This document shows, piece by piece, positions 27,713-39,503 of a DNA stretch of 64,000 nt. Numbering within the stretch: position 1 is the stretch's first letter; every line of letters begins with the position of its first letter. This DNA comes from Bryum argenteum (lineage: Eukaryota > Streptophyta > Bryopsida > Bryales > Bryaceae). The notes beneath the pieces were generated by a model that saw only the letters and a list, made by a program, of their open reading frames with translations, was not told the DNA's origin and ran no database searches. The DNA is taken from contig CM073326.1 of NCBI GenBank assembly GCA_037043015.1, forward strand, positions 11,478,345 through 11,542,344, written 5' to 3'. The position numbers were made by a program, and so were the translations under genes.

Positions 27713-30053
27713 ATGGAAGGCGATGGAGGAAACAGGGAATTGTTCGATGTGGGAGAAGGAGGTATTCGATCGCGAGGCCCTCGCACTCGAAAGCCACGCA
27801 CGAATTGGGCGGAAAGACCAATGAAGACATCAAACGATGAAGCGGAGGAGGGGGTTGGTAGCGATGCAGCAGCAGCAGCAATGGAAGCTAATGGGGATGT
27901 GGAGGTTTCCGGGTGGCGTAACCCTCGGAGGGCAGCAACATGGGTACGAGCACCAGATCGATTAGCCCTCGATAACAATGGAGCAAGTGGCTCTCGAATC
28001 ATAGATTTCTCCTCAGACGAAGACGACGCTGCCGGGAAGCAACACGATGTGATCGATCTCGCCAGCAGCGACTCCCCAGTACCCGAGGCTGCTGCTGGGC
28101 CTTCTGGCGAGTCACCACCACGAAGAGACCAGAGACCAGAGTCTGCCGATGCAAAACGTGCAAGACGAGGAGAGGAGCCAGAGCCCGAGGCTTCCGGTGA
28201 GGCTGAAGCGCCAGCTTCACTCGAGCCTTACAATCTGCGAAGAGGACGAAACAATCTGAACCTGGGAGTTTCTCGACTTGACCGTCGTGCTCTTGCCTCC
28301 AACAATGGCCTTCGTGGTCGAGTACGTCGCCACCACCACAGACTCCAAGGACTCTCGGAGGTCAACAATCTGCGACGTCCATTTCATGTTCCAGACGCTC
28401 CTGTCGTTAATTTGGACGACCAAGACTCCCCTTCTGGCAACAACACTATTGTGTTGGAAGATGACGCTGAGGCCGAGAGAGCTCGCCAGTTGGCTGAAGA
28501 CGAAAGAGTAGCCCGAGAGTTGCAAAACTCTTTTGCCCTTGAGGATCAGCCACCGGTACCCACATATCCATTCATTTCACATTCATGCGTCGAGAAATCT
28601 GGTGTCCATATATTACCCCGTTTCTATTTATAATTTTGCATAATCATGTTTTTTTACTCCGTTCCTAATCATAATTATGCGTAGTTATTTCTATTTTTAT
28701 CTCTTGGATTGAGGCTGAGATCCATTCATGTCAGGTAATGACATGCTATTACCTTATTATATCGCATTTTGTGGTTGTGTAGACTGACGAGGTACTAGCG
28801 AGGATGTTGCAAGCGGAAGAAAACTCTCATGGTCGGGGACTTCCGATTGAACAGAGGCCAGTGTTTTTCGCTCCTACAGGAATGCGAGTGAGTCTTCCCT
28901 TCCATCATCTCTCCTTCATTTTCCTCGTTTGCTTGCTTTGCTTGGCTATCAACCAACTGACAATACAAAGTCACGGTGGGCAGTCTTTGTTAGGCGGTGA
29001 TGAGGATGAGCGAGAAGCACGGAGGCTGTTCCGAAATGAGCTAGCACTGGGTCCGTCGTCAGATAATGCCGCATCGAGCTCGAGGATAGTGCGCAGAGGT
29101 TATGGAGGATCACGTCCATTGGGTCGTGCGCTTCATGCACTCGCTGCGCCACCACCACAGGACACCATGAACGCTAGACGTGTTCACTTTCCAGCAAGAA
29201 TGGGGCTAGAGTCGGTAAGTCTAGTTCTATTTCTCTCCTTTTTATTTCATGCTTGTCTCTCGTTCTTTCCTTTTTTCATGCTTTTCTCTCTTCTTTCATA
29301 TTTCATGCCTCTTTTATCATGCTTGCTCATCGCACTCCTTTGGTTGCAGAGAATGGAGTTTTTGGCTGCTTTGGAGATGGCCTTGGAGCAGTACCCTGTT
29401 GGCCTCCAGCTTGCGCACCTTGACCGAGATTTCAATGAGTAAGTATCCTGTTCTTACACCACTTTCTGCAATAGGATTTCGTAATAGTCCGTAATTAATG
29501 GATGTTGTATTGCAGGACTTATTATGGGATGCTGCTGGCATTGCCTTCTTCAATTATCAATTTTGTAATAGTCCGTGATTGATGGATGTTCCATTTGCAG
29601 GAATGATTATGAGATGCTGCTGGCATTGGACACAGATAATCACAGGCATCGAGCTGCATCTATGGAAAGCATTAATCAGCTTCCAGTCACCACCATCGCG
29701 GTTAGTATACTATACACCATGTTTTTATGTATATCAGAATCTTCTTGTGGGGTGCAGAATTTTTTCATGAGAGTTTTGTTGTTTTGGTGCAGCCAACTGA
29801 TATGATTGAGGAGGATTGCTCGATATGCTTGGAAACCCCTGTTGTTGGGGATGATCTCAAGCGTCTTCCTTGTATGCACGCCTTCCACAAACATGTAAGT
29901 GTACCTTCGATTCCCATTCGATGATTTCTTCATTTCTCTAGATGATGAATACAAAGCTGACAATCATGTGTTGGTATGGAGCAGTGTATCGATCAATGGT
30001 TGCAGCACCAAGGTGTGTGCCCTGTATGCAAGGCTAACATCGTGCCCTCTTAA
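27713..30053 (+). CDS. RING-H2 E3 ubiquitin ligase with SIM-like motifs
   Basis: Predicted 512-aa E3 ubiquitin ligase, probably nuclear. Exons: 27713-28555, 28783-28887, 28984-29214, 29350-29438, 29601-29700, 29793-29894, 29985-30053; frame is kept. The long N-terminus is basic and disordered, with RGP/RGRN-type stretches and four hydrophobic-then-acidic motifs that resemble SUMO-interacting motifs (RIIDFSSDEDD about 95-105, VIDLASSDS 113-121, VVNLDDQDS 231-239, TIVLEDDAE 245-253). Three acidic A-R-x-L helices (ARELQ, ARMLQAEE, ARRLF) look like ubiquitin-binding UIM/MIU motifs. The C-terminal RING-H2 has Cys465, 468, 483, His485, His488, Cys491, 502, 505, with Trp495 at the usual E2-contact place. 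SIMs plus RING is the layout of SUMO-targeted ubiquitin ligases; that function is inferred. The ATG was chosen as the first in frame after the 5' UTR splice. Confidence 0.9.
29477..29629 (+). repeat. Tandem duplication of intron end plus exon start
   Basis: Two copies, about 84 bp apart, of a segment containing GTAATAGTCCGT, a TTGCAG acceptor and the start of RING exon 5 (GATGCTGCTGGCATTG). The second copy is used in the model; use of the first acceptor (29515) would read into a stop before the RING domain. Confidence 0.85.
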
Positions 30054-31250
30054 GCTCGTCGGTGGCTGGCTAGTCAGATTCCGAAAGAAATAGTGTTCAG
30101 GGGTGTATTTTTTTTTTAAAAAGTTCGGATCCCGTTACTTTCATCGTAGAACGGCATTGTAAGGACCTTTGTTTAATCTGTGATCCTTCTTCTATTTTGT
30201 ATCTGAAAATTGTAATGTTTATGATTCTGCGAAGCTCTCTCTGCTTGTGTTCATGACCTATGCTTCTTCACTACTACTTTTTGTCTGTGCTGTTATATCA
30301 AATGTTTTACGAATTCTAGCCTACAAGTTCTTGATGTAATCGGGAACACCAGCATGTTACAAATCGTGTTTTGGATGATATAATGGAGCACGCCGAACAT
30401 GGAGGAGAGTGCATTGCATTGGAAACTGTGAGACTTCGCGACCAACACTTGTGCTTGAACTCCTAAGCTGCTTCCTTAAGCATCCTTTGTCTTTACAGTA
30501 TCAGAAGATCGCATTTATTGCGTGAAGACAAATAATGCTTATTGAGAAGCAATCATAGTTTTAACGATTCTCAATGAGTAATACCCATGAGTTGCTTCAG
30601 AAGCTCATCATCATCAGCCCTGGTTTCCGATGAGGGCTTGTAAATGACCTTGGAATTGTTTGTTTTAGGCAATAAATTTATCAATCAATTGCGCAAGTGA
30701 TTCATGATAAAGCTCATGAAAGTGCGAATTGATAGATAATAACTGAAAACTTAACTTTCTGTTCTCAATTGCTGCAGTTAGTGATTGTTGCAAACAACGC
30801 CAGATTTTGAATTATTGCAATTTCCATTTGCGCCAAAAAAAAGGAAAAGAGAAACTGATTCACTGTATTAATGCTCTCTTGTTCCATGACAGTTGCTTTG
30901 TAGTATCTGCATAACTGCCGGCACCAGGAATTCATCAAAAGTCAACGTATGATGGGGTACATGATGACTTTTGTCATGAATTTTCAATTTATAATACTTG
31001 GTCGATTTTCTGACAAATTGATTACAAGACTAACAATTTTCTCAGCTCAATCAACTGCTATTTAAGCTCACTCACAAATAAATAAATCAGGCAGTAAGAA
31101 AATCTGAGTAGAGATTCGAGTGATTAGCAATCTGATGAGTAATTGTTTTGCAAAACTGCCAAAAGTGCCCTCTTTCATTGCAAGGTGGGTATTTTAAACT
31201 TTTGAGAGATTTTTGTGTATGTAGCCGTAGGATACAGTAGTTAACTTGTA
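30054..31250. other. 3' flank of RING gene; nothing further recognised
   Basis: The first 200 bp are the probable 3' UTR. The remainder is AT-rich spacer without supported genes or clear repeats. Confidence 0.4.
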
Positions 31251-31254
31251 TGTG

Positions 31255-31545
31255 TATGTGTACGCCAAGTTTCAAATTCAAATTCCCCACCAATTGTGAG
31301 ATCGTAATGTTCAAAGTTGAAAAAGAAAAAAATTTCACTGGTTGCAAAATGGGTTTGAAGTATTTTGCAAGCCAAAAGGACCAATTTGATATGAGGCTCT
31401 TGAGATCCTTGTTCCTAAGTGAGTCATGAATATGTCTATACAATGTTTACCCTTGTGGGACGTATAAAACCTATAGAAATGCTTGAATTTTCACATGAAG
31501 GTATGGTGAAATCCATATAGAAAGGCTAATCTTTGACAATTATAA
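31255..31545. repeat. Dispersed repeat family C, copy C1
   Basis: Similar over about 290 bp to 41150-41405: both carry a 'ttgtgagatcg...gttcaaagttg' block, 'gttcctaagtgag / gttcctaggtgag' and 'gcttgaattttcac'. No inverted termini were found. 31.55-32.38 kb adds nothing recognised. Confidence 0.55.
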
Positions 31546-32380
31546 CACAATATGAAGAATTTTTGGATTGAAAATTCGAGTAGTGGGAATATGCCTTAGA
31601 ACCTAATTTACAAGTTCAGACGACAAAAACTGAAAATAGCAAAATCTCAAAATTTGGTGAAGTTTTGAAGTTATTGCGATCAAATTGATTTTGGGCAGAT
31701 TCTGAGATTCCGAGAATTTTGGGCAGTTTTGGGCACATTTCAAATAGTATTTTCAAACTTTGAGTGTGAATATTTCCTAAAGTTTGAGGAATTTCGAAGC
31801 ATGAGATGACTTTTCTCAGAAGGTATGGAAAAAATAGAGTGTAGTTTAAGTGGTAGAAACCTTGACCTAATCGAAGTTGTTTTGGAGATAAGGTAAGAGT
31901 TTGAGTGCCATTACCACTCATGTCACCATGACTGTTAGATGTTACCAATTCACACAACACAATCATTCCCAATAGTTCCATAACAAGTTGTACAATCAAC
32001 TAAAACTACACCAAATAGGTTGATTGTCCCATGGCATGTCTTCGTTGAGAGTGCACTCTTCACCCAAAGGGTTTCGAACATCTACCTAAAGAAGTTCTTT
32101 GAACCTCACATTAATAAAATAAACATTAGTGGTGGTACTCACCAAACCAAATGCGCAATGGGAATTGAGCCCTCAACCATACTAAATTTGATAATTAGTG
32201 TTGGATCATACAATAATTTTCAACCATAACAGAAATTTTAATCTTTGAATTCAGTAAATGACAACTCTAACATTATATTTGATCTATGGTAAAATTTAGG
32301 CACTTCAACAATTTACAAGAGTACATTTAGTGTTTGATGAAACCAAACTATTTGTTAAATTTGGATAAAACTACCTTAAA

Positions 32381-32649
32381 TTAACCCCTAAAGATCCACT
32401 GTGTTTTGGGAGCTTGAAATCCCAACACTAACCACTATGTACTAATGGGGGTACGTTCAATATTTTTGGAAATTTTTGATAATTTCAACCGTAGGATCTT
32501 GAAGTAGACTATCATCGGTAGTAGTGTGAAAATTTTCAACCGTTGGATCATCACGAGATGTGAGATCATTACATTTGAAGTTGATTGTGAATTTTTTTTG
32601 GCTTGGACGGTAAAAGCCAAATCGGTGGCCGTGGTCGTTTAGGGGTTAA
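32381..32649. mobile_element. TTAA-type MITE, family A copy A6
   Basis: 269 bp between TTAA sites, TTAACCCCTAAAGATCC on the left and GTCGTTTAGGGGTTAA on the right; the shared inverted end is CCCCTAAA. The inside holds the family core (CAACCGTAGGATCTTGAAGT, CAACCGTTGGATCATCACG). Its closest relative is A7 at 59.05 kb, in the opposite orientation. Confidence 0.8.
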
Positions 32650-32914
32650 TAATTGTGCATGTACAGAAGGAAATAGAAGAAAAAACAGAATATTTATGGA
32701 TTGTTGAGTGTAAAAACACACTAAGTATGGCAATAGTCTAAATATACATTAATGTGTTACTAAAATAATAAAAATAATAAGATATTAATATTATAATATT
32801 TTTATATTAATATTACATGCATTAATTATGAAACATAAAATTTTCACGACATGAAAATTAGAGTTGGAAGGTAAGTTCAATGGACATCTTTAAATATCAT
32901 CCAACACTAGGGCA

Positions 32915-33255
32915 CCACAAGTCTTGGCTTGGTGGTGAGAGATCATGGCCCCCAATGAGGAGGTCGTGGGTTCTGCTCCCCATGCCGACGTGGTGCTCAC
33001 CACCTTAGTCCACCCAACTATGGTGAGGGGTCCTTGGACCTTGTTGTGTGGGTACCTCAAAGGCCTTTAGACGGATACCATGTCGGGTATCTCTAATGCA
33101 CTAGTGGCTAGCTAGGAACTAGCATAATATTCACCTCGAGAGGGACTAGTAGTCCCGCCATTGGTGTAATGACCTCCGGGCATACATCCAAGGGTAGGTT
33201 GAATGAACACTCTATTCCTATGGCCTCTAGATAGATTGAAGTTTCTCTTCTCTTC
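32915..33255 (+). mobile_element. SINE-like repeat with tRNA-type pol III boxes
   Basis: Contains an A-box-like GGCTTGGTGGTG (about 32925-32936) and a B-box-like GGGTTCTGCTCCC (32968-32980) at near tRNA spacing, then a non-tRNA body ending in a TCTTCTCTTCTTCTTC tract. It does not fold as a functional tRNA. No target duplication was identified. Confidence 0.5.
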
Positions 33256-34107
33256 TTCTTCATCCAAAACTAAGTATCAAATTTAGTGAACCTCAAACCA
33301 AAATTAGATACAATAAATGAAAGAAAAAGCCATGGAAAAGTTGGCCCCACCAAGGAACACACTTGATGAAGATGTTGTGATTATCCAACACCAAAAAGCC
33401 AATAACATGTAGTATGATAGGGCAAAGCACAAAAGTAGATCCGGGGCGAGGTGCCAGAAAGTGTTGCGGGTATCGATCAGACCGGCCGCGCGCGCGGGCG
33501 GGTGCATGCACGAGCCCCTCCCGATGAATACTCGCTCCTCCCGAACGAATGAATGAATGAATGAATGAATCAGTCAGTTGCCCCGCGGCCCACAATTGCA
33601 ATTAGTTACAGTAAATGAGAGAAGTGGCCGGATTCACTAGTAATGTACTGGTGGGAGCTACATTAGTAGCAACGGCAGCCCTCGGGGCGCTCGCCGCAGC
33701 AAAGTCCGGAGCCAGTGGCAGCACCTGCCTCCCGCTCCTCGCGGCGCAGTCACGCACCCAATTCCCCTTCTCGCACTTCGCGCCCCGCACCCCCCGCTGC
33801 CCCCTCGCGGTGGATCGTCCACCCCCGGCCTATCGCTAGTTCCACTTCTCCGTCTCCGCTCCACTGCATCGATTGGAATCGAAATGCTAGAGTACTGATC
33901 GATACGAGTACTCTGGAGCTTTGGAGCGCGCGTTAGCATTAGTGATGGATACGACTAGTCTGGAGCATTAGATTAGTGTTGCAGGACCTCGATCTCTCAC
34001 AGATCGAGGGGACTGTGGAGATGGTGGTGAATTCGGAGCTTGCATTCTCTTGAGCAGGGTGGGGGTGTCTAGCTTTGCGTGATCGGTGTGGGATGAGCGG
34101 ACTGTAG

Positions 34108-34110
<3 letters not shown>
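33256..34110. other. Upstream region of the GRDP gene
   Basis: Holds a GC-rich block from about 33480 with a short (GAAT)n run at 33543-33571, and then the probable promoter and leader of the GRDP gene. Open frames on both strands here are compositional. Confidence 0.4.

Positions 34111-34140
<30 letters not shown>
34111..34140 (+). repeat. (GA)n microsatellite directly before the GRDP start codon
   Basis: About 13 GA units end at the A of the ATG, so the repeat forms the last part of the 5' leader. GA runs near start sites are known binding sites of plant BPC (GAGA-binding) factors; whether that applies here is inference. Confidence 0.85.
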
Positions 34141-37100
34141 TGGCGAGCAGGGATGGGGGATCGCCAGCGCGCGGGAGTCTGATGCCGTCGCCGACGCCGT
34201 CAGCTCGCATGAGAATGTCGGGGCCGTTGACGGGGATGTCAGGGCCGCTGTCAGGGCCGCTGGTGGGCTTGTCCGGACCTGTGGTGTCGGGGCCGTTGGC
34301 GGTGCGCTCGGAGGCGGAGGTTCAGGCAGAGCACGAGGCGGAGATGGCAGCGGCGCAGCGCATCAGTTTGAGCGTGGATCTGGCGTTCGCGGCGAAGCGC
34401 CAGTTGGGGTTCCTGCGCACCATCGATTCCCTGCCGTGCCTGCACAAAGGCCCCGCCGTCTTTCGCGCCATTCGCAGGTCCCTTTCCTTCCTTCTACTCC
34501 GCAATGCACTCCCATGCGTTTATTCGGTCACATTCTCACAACACGGATTCCTCCCACAATCCTGAATTCTGCTTCATACAACATCGACAGCCTAAAATGT
34601 GTACATTCTCACGTGAAGCGCGATAGTGTAGCCCAAGGAGAACGAAAACTCGCGCATTGCAGTAGAATCGTTCTTGTGTGATTTGGAATGTCAAGGTTTA
34701 GTGGTTTGACTGCAAATCTAGGGTGGAAGAGAGAAATGTACTCTTTCTCGAAGGAAGCGGGTGGGTGAAAAATGAGATTCTAGAATGTGACTGTTTTGGA
34801 TTTCCTTTAGAACGACAGGGGAATTTACAAGCTATGATGTGAATTTGTGCAGGTATCAAAAGTTTTGGATGCCTTTGGTAGCGGATTCTCTCAAATTCGA
34901 TGCGCTGCTGAACGTGGATTCTAAGGGGAAGAGTTTGTTGCCTCCGTTGGATGTGCAGTGGGTGTGGCACTGCCATCGCTTGAATCCGGTACATTTTCAT
35001 TCACACCCTGGAATTCCAATCAGAGGATAGGTTATGGAATCAATGGAATGATCGATAACAAGTGCAGCAGTGAGTGAGAAATATCAAGGCTTAGAACATG
35101 ATGCTCCTTAAAACGGATACTGTAACCTACACCTTATGCCCTAAAATTGAGGAATGTTTGTCCCTATAATACAGAATCCAAATCTACAAAGTCAAAGTCA
35201 AGAATGTAGGAGTTTAGTTGAGAAAAGAGCATGGTGTGATTAATGGGTAAAACTTACTCTGTAGGAAATTCCATACTGACCAGAATGTTATGCAAATCTT
35301 CTGGATTCATGAATCCTTCATTCCCACCTGCTTCACAATTCTTACTTTCACAAAGACTTACACCCGATAATTCTATGCAACTCTCCTGATTGTGGGTGTT
35401 TTGTAAGATGCATGTTGTGATTGATATTTCGGTGAATGGTGGTGCGAGTAGGTTGGGTACAGGCAATACTGCATAACGAAATTCGGGCGCGTGATAGACT
35501 GCCCGCTGTTTCCCGACATCGCGAGCGAGAGCTTCGCGCAGGAGCGATGTCGGCGGCTGTGGTCGATCGTGTACCAGAAGGAGCCCTACGACATCATGTC
35601 GACGTTTTACAAGTTCCCGGGCGCGGGCAGTGGCATCGGCAACCCGGGCGGCAATGCGCAAGTGCACCCCGTGGACGACCTGGACGGGGGCCTGGACGAT
35701 CTCGTGGCGGCCATTGCGAAGCAGAGCACCTTCTACTACTACGTCTCGCAGCCGCACATGTGGGAGGACAGCTTCCTGCACGCCTCCGTGGAGCGCTACA
35801 AGTGCTTCCTGCAGCTCTTGTCGAAGCGGGCCAGCAAGGGCAAGCACCTTGGTTGCGTCCCCACTTTCGATATCGATCTCATCTGGCACGCGCATCAGCT
35901 TTCCCCCGTCGCGTACGCAAAGGACACCAAAGCCTTACTGGGGAGCGTAGCGGATCACGACTATGGCGCCGTCGAGAAGGGCCCCAAAGGTATATTGCAC
36001 TGATCGGTTTGGAAACTCCTTTACCGCATTGGCAGCGATTCTTAATGGTCCCGTTTGTGGTGTGACTACAGATGGATTTGAGCTCACCGCGCGTCTCTGG
36101 GAGAACACGTTCGGCATCAGCTACGAGAAAGCGGGGTGCATGTACCGGAATACGAAGCCGGTGAATGTGCCACCGCCGCCTGTGTCGGACCTGAAGAACA
36201 GCTTGGTGCTTGAGAAGGCTCCGGCGTCACCCTTGCCGTGGGATCACCGCGTCCCCGATCACAACCCCATCAAGTACCCCGTCCTCACCCCGCGCCACGT
36301 CTTGCAGGTCAGTGAGGATTCCTGTTGTGAGAACTGATTGATGGTGCATGGTATTGGAGCGTTTCTGATGTGGGGTATGGCAGGTGTGCATATTGATCAA
36401 GTGTGGCACGAGCATGGTGCCCATCGGGCGCGAGAACGCGGACTTGTTCATCCGCCTCAAAACGTTGGATGCGTACACGTCATTGAAGCTGGAGGCACCC
36501 GTTGTGCCGTTCACGCAGGATCCGCAATGGCAGAAGCTGTGGCTACTGCAGTGCGAGGTGAAGACGAAGGGCTTGCTGTTGGAGCTCTGTTACCATGTCG
36601 ACGGCTGCATGCGTACGTTCCACAAGACCAAGCGCGTGGGGTCCGCGACGCGCCTCACGTGGGACAATTTGCAAAAGGCCGCCTCGCTCTCGCACCTGCT
36701 GGCTGTCCCGCTTCGGGAGAAGCGATTCAATTCCATACACCGTCCTCACCCGCTGCAGCTCAAGCTGGAAGTGTCCATCACACCGCCCATCCAGGTACAC
36801 GCACATTTCAATCTCATTTCTCGAATTGGGGAGTCTCATATCCTCATGTCAATTTCCGCATTGCTCTTTTATTGTATGTTTGGATCAGGATTATGAATTT
36901 CTGGGTGGGTGGGACAGGCAGCATACTTGCTGAAATCGGTTCCAGACCGGGTGACGGACGATGAGGGCGCGATGCTGTCGAGCACGATAGTGCGGCGACG
37001 GCGACAAGAGGCGCAATCGGGGCGCTGGATCTCCCGAACGGTGCTGAACCACGCGGGGAAAGAGAGCTTCGTAATCAGAATCCGCGCGGCGAAAGGTGCA

Positions 37101-38636
37101 TGGCGCAAGAGCGGGGAGCGGCCAGTGGGGGTGGACTGGAACGAGCGCGTGATCAACATCCACCAAGGCGGGTGGAGCTACGTGACGGGGTCGAGCAACA
37201 TCGGGATCGCGCCGGAGAAGATCGTGGCGAGCGCGTCGCCGCTGGCGCACGAGCTGGAGCAGTACAAACTGAGTTGGGCGCTCTCCACAGGCGACACGCT
37301 CGTCATCTCGCGCCACATTAGCGACGTCAACTGGGAGCGTCACCTGGAATTCATCCTCAAAACGTCCGGGAAGGGCGCGGGCCTAGCGCGCCTGGTGAAC
37401 GGGCGCAAGCAGCAGTTCGAGGTGCCCGGCGCGCCGCCTCAGGACGAGGAGGGGTTCGTCACGCTCATCCGCTATGGGCCGCACACGCCGCAGGGCAAGG
37501 CCACGGCCCTGTTCAACTTCAAAGTGTCGGCCATGGAAGTGCTGCCGGAGGAAGATGTGGTCCTGGTGCTGCTCCTGTGCACCGCCACCATGCGCTCCAT
37601 CGCGGATTTCGGAGGCTTGTCGACTGGTAACGATTACACTCGCCGGAGGGTGAAGGAGAATTACCCTGGAGCCAAAGACTGGGGATCCGTTGTACTCGAA
37701 CATTCTGCTACCACCCTACCTTCCACTTTGACGCACTGGTACCACAGCCCTGCCCCTCCCGGCGACTACGACGACGACGAAGATGGCGAACATCATCCTG
37801 GTACCCATGCATCCTTGCATGCAATCCCTCCTACTCTCAGTCATGTCAATTGTAATCACGAAGATCGTTGACACATTTAACTTCTTCTGCACTTTTGGAA
37901 GTTCAGCAGTAACCCATACAAGATCCCCGTGCGTTATCTGGTGGAATCCAGACACTTCCATATCAGGTCTCCTCCATGATGAAGAGCTGCTCAACTCCTA
38001 CTAGAGTTTATACAAAAATACAGAAAATAAGAATACCATCAAGATATTTGTTTTCAAAACTGACTGTCTCTAAAAAGCATTCGTATTTACTATAAGATTC
38101 TATAACATACGCTGGCATGGTTGCCTTTGAGTCACCTCCTTAAGGTTTCTTGGTAAGTAATGACACAAATTTTAGCATGGTAAATCTATAGCAATGTCAA
38201 AAGATTGTGTACATGAGCAAAGTAAGTGAAAGATGGTCCTGCTAGCGAACTTATTTTTGACCCCATCTTAATTCTGTTCTGAATCTCTGAAGTCAGACTT
38301 AGTTGCATGTGATCCAGTAGTCCTATTTTTTCCTGGCTGAGAAATGGTACCGCGCTGTTTGCAGGCCGAGTTGCAGGGTCAGAAAACCATCCAGGAGTAG
38401 ATTGGAGCGGCGACGACGACAACATGGTGTCCAATTCAAGCAGGAGGTCGCCGTTCCAGCTTCAATCTCCACTTCAACACTCGCCGTACCCGCATCAAGC
38501 GGAAGGCGCCACTCATCCTGCCCCCGCAAGACACCCCGCAATAATAAGCAGCAGCGGTCCATTGCCATCTCCAGCTTCAGCTCCAACAAGGGGAAGCTCC
38601 GGACGAAGACCCACCAGACCTGTCACATTTTCATAG
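34140..38636 (+). CDS. GRDP / DUF1399 glycine-rich domain-containing protein
   Basis: Predicted 937 aa, soluble. Exons: 34140-34477, 34853-34988, 35452-35989, 36072-36307, 36384-36794, 36918-37800, 38365-38636; frames join at every boundary. The family's N-terminal DUF1399 region is clear: SLSVDLAFAAKRQLGFL, a first WVWHCHRLNP motif (149-158) and a second DLIWHAHQLSP motif (W303), with EPYD between them and FYYYVSQPHMW after. The middle and C-terminal parts follow the GRDP pattern. Arabidopsis members are linked to stress, ABA (GRDP1) and auxin-related growth (GRDP2); the molecular activity is not established. The C-terminus here is Ser/Pro/Arg-rich with a run of Asp and lacks the Gly-rich stretch that names the family. 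The acceptor of exon 3 (GAGTAG) was chosen because only it continues into VGYRQYC in frame. Confidence 0.92.
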
Positions 38637-39207
38637 CTACAGTACTCAGATTGATTCATAGCTCGATGTAAGATATTCTTTATATAGAGATTTTATACAG
38701 GTAGGTAGTGTGGTGATTACAGTGAGGTACAGTTATAGTTTTAGGCTGGTTGGTTGTGTCGTTGGAAGTATTATACTGATTAATTGTTGGGACTTCTGTA
38801 GAGCTCGTACATTTCAGCTTTTGATGGACAATCAATCAGTTGCTGAAATGCACGATCTGTCTACAACCGGAGTCCATTCCACCCACTCACCCACTTTTGC
38901 ATTGCATCCTCATCTCTGTTCAATCGGCAGCAATACCACAAGTGAGTTTCCGGCGTTGCAAGATATGGAATTGCGAAATGGGTGCACAGGCTGTTAAGAA
39001 TATAATGGTGAGGTTGTTTAGCTTTTACATGGATGACTAGATCTTTGATCATGTCACCTGCCACATAAGCTTTGTGAGAAGTATGCTGAATGTTGGTTTC
39101 GGAGTGCACCATTGTAGTCCTTGTCGAGGTAGTGGAATCAGGCACATCACCATCACAATCACTTTGGATAGAAGCAATTTTTGTATACATTGATCAGATC
39201 ATGTGTT
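38637..39207. other. 3' flank of GRDP gene; nothing recognised
   Basis: Probable 3' UTR followed by spacer. Open frames here are short and unconserved. Confidence 0.4.
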
Positions 39208-39503
39208 ACAAGGGTCACTTTATAATAGGGCCCATTTCCAAACCCTAGGTTGCAACCAATGAGAGTGCTTAGATTGCCAAGAACTGGCTATACAGTGAGG
39301 TTTAGCCTACTTCTCATGAATCTTATGTGGCACGTGACATGGCAACATTTTGAAGGGAAAGGTTTGCCAGGCCTTGGCCAACAAATTGGGTCGTCATGAG
39401 ATGGTGATCTAGGTTCATTTTAGCATTACAAGCATTCTCGTTGGTGGATGTTAGGGTTTGGAAATGGGCCTTAGAAATGGGCCTTGATGTAAAGTCACTA
39501 AGG
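39208..39503. repeat. Inverted repeat / foldback element
   Basis: The left arm includes AGGGCCCATTTCCAAACCCT (about 39227-39246) and the right arm its near complement AGGGTTTGGAAATGGGCC (39452-39469). With gaps the arms extend outward to GTCACTTTA / TAAAGTCAC. The right arm has an extra short repeat of AAATGGGCCTT. No ORF between the arms. Confidence 0.6.

Noticed and set aside
28804-29442. Single continuous 212-codon ORF in the RING gene
   Set aside because: It reads through two pyrimidine-rich introns with good GT-AG signals; kept only as a possible retention isoform.
32915-32985. tRNA gene
   Set aside because: A and B boxes are present, but the acceptor and anticodon stems do not form; a SINE-like origin fits better.
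35436-36065. 209-codon frame overlapping GRDP exon 3
   Set aside because: Reading it would require splicing at TACAG and loses the conserved DUF1399 motifs; the GAGTAG acceptor keeps the family sequence in frame.
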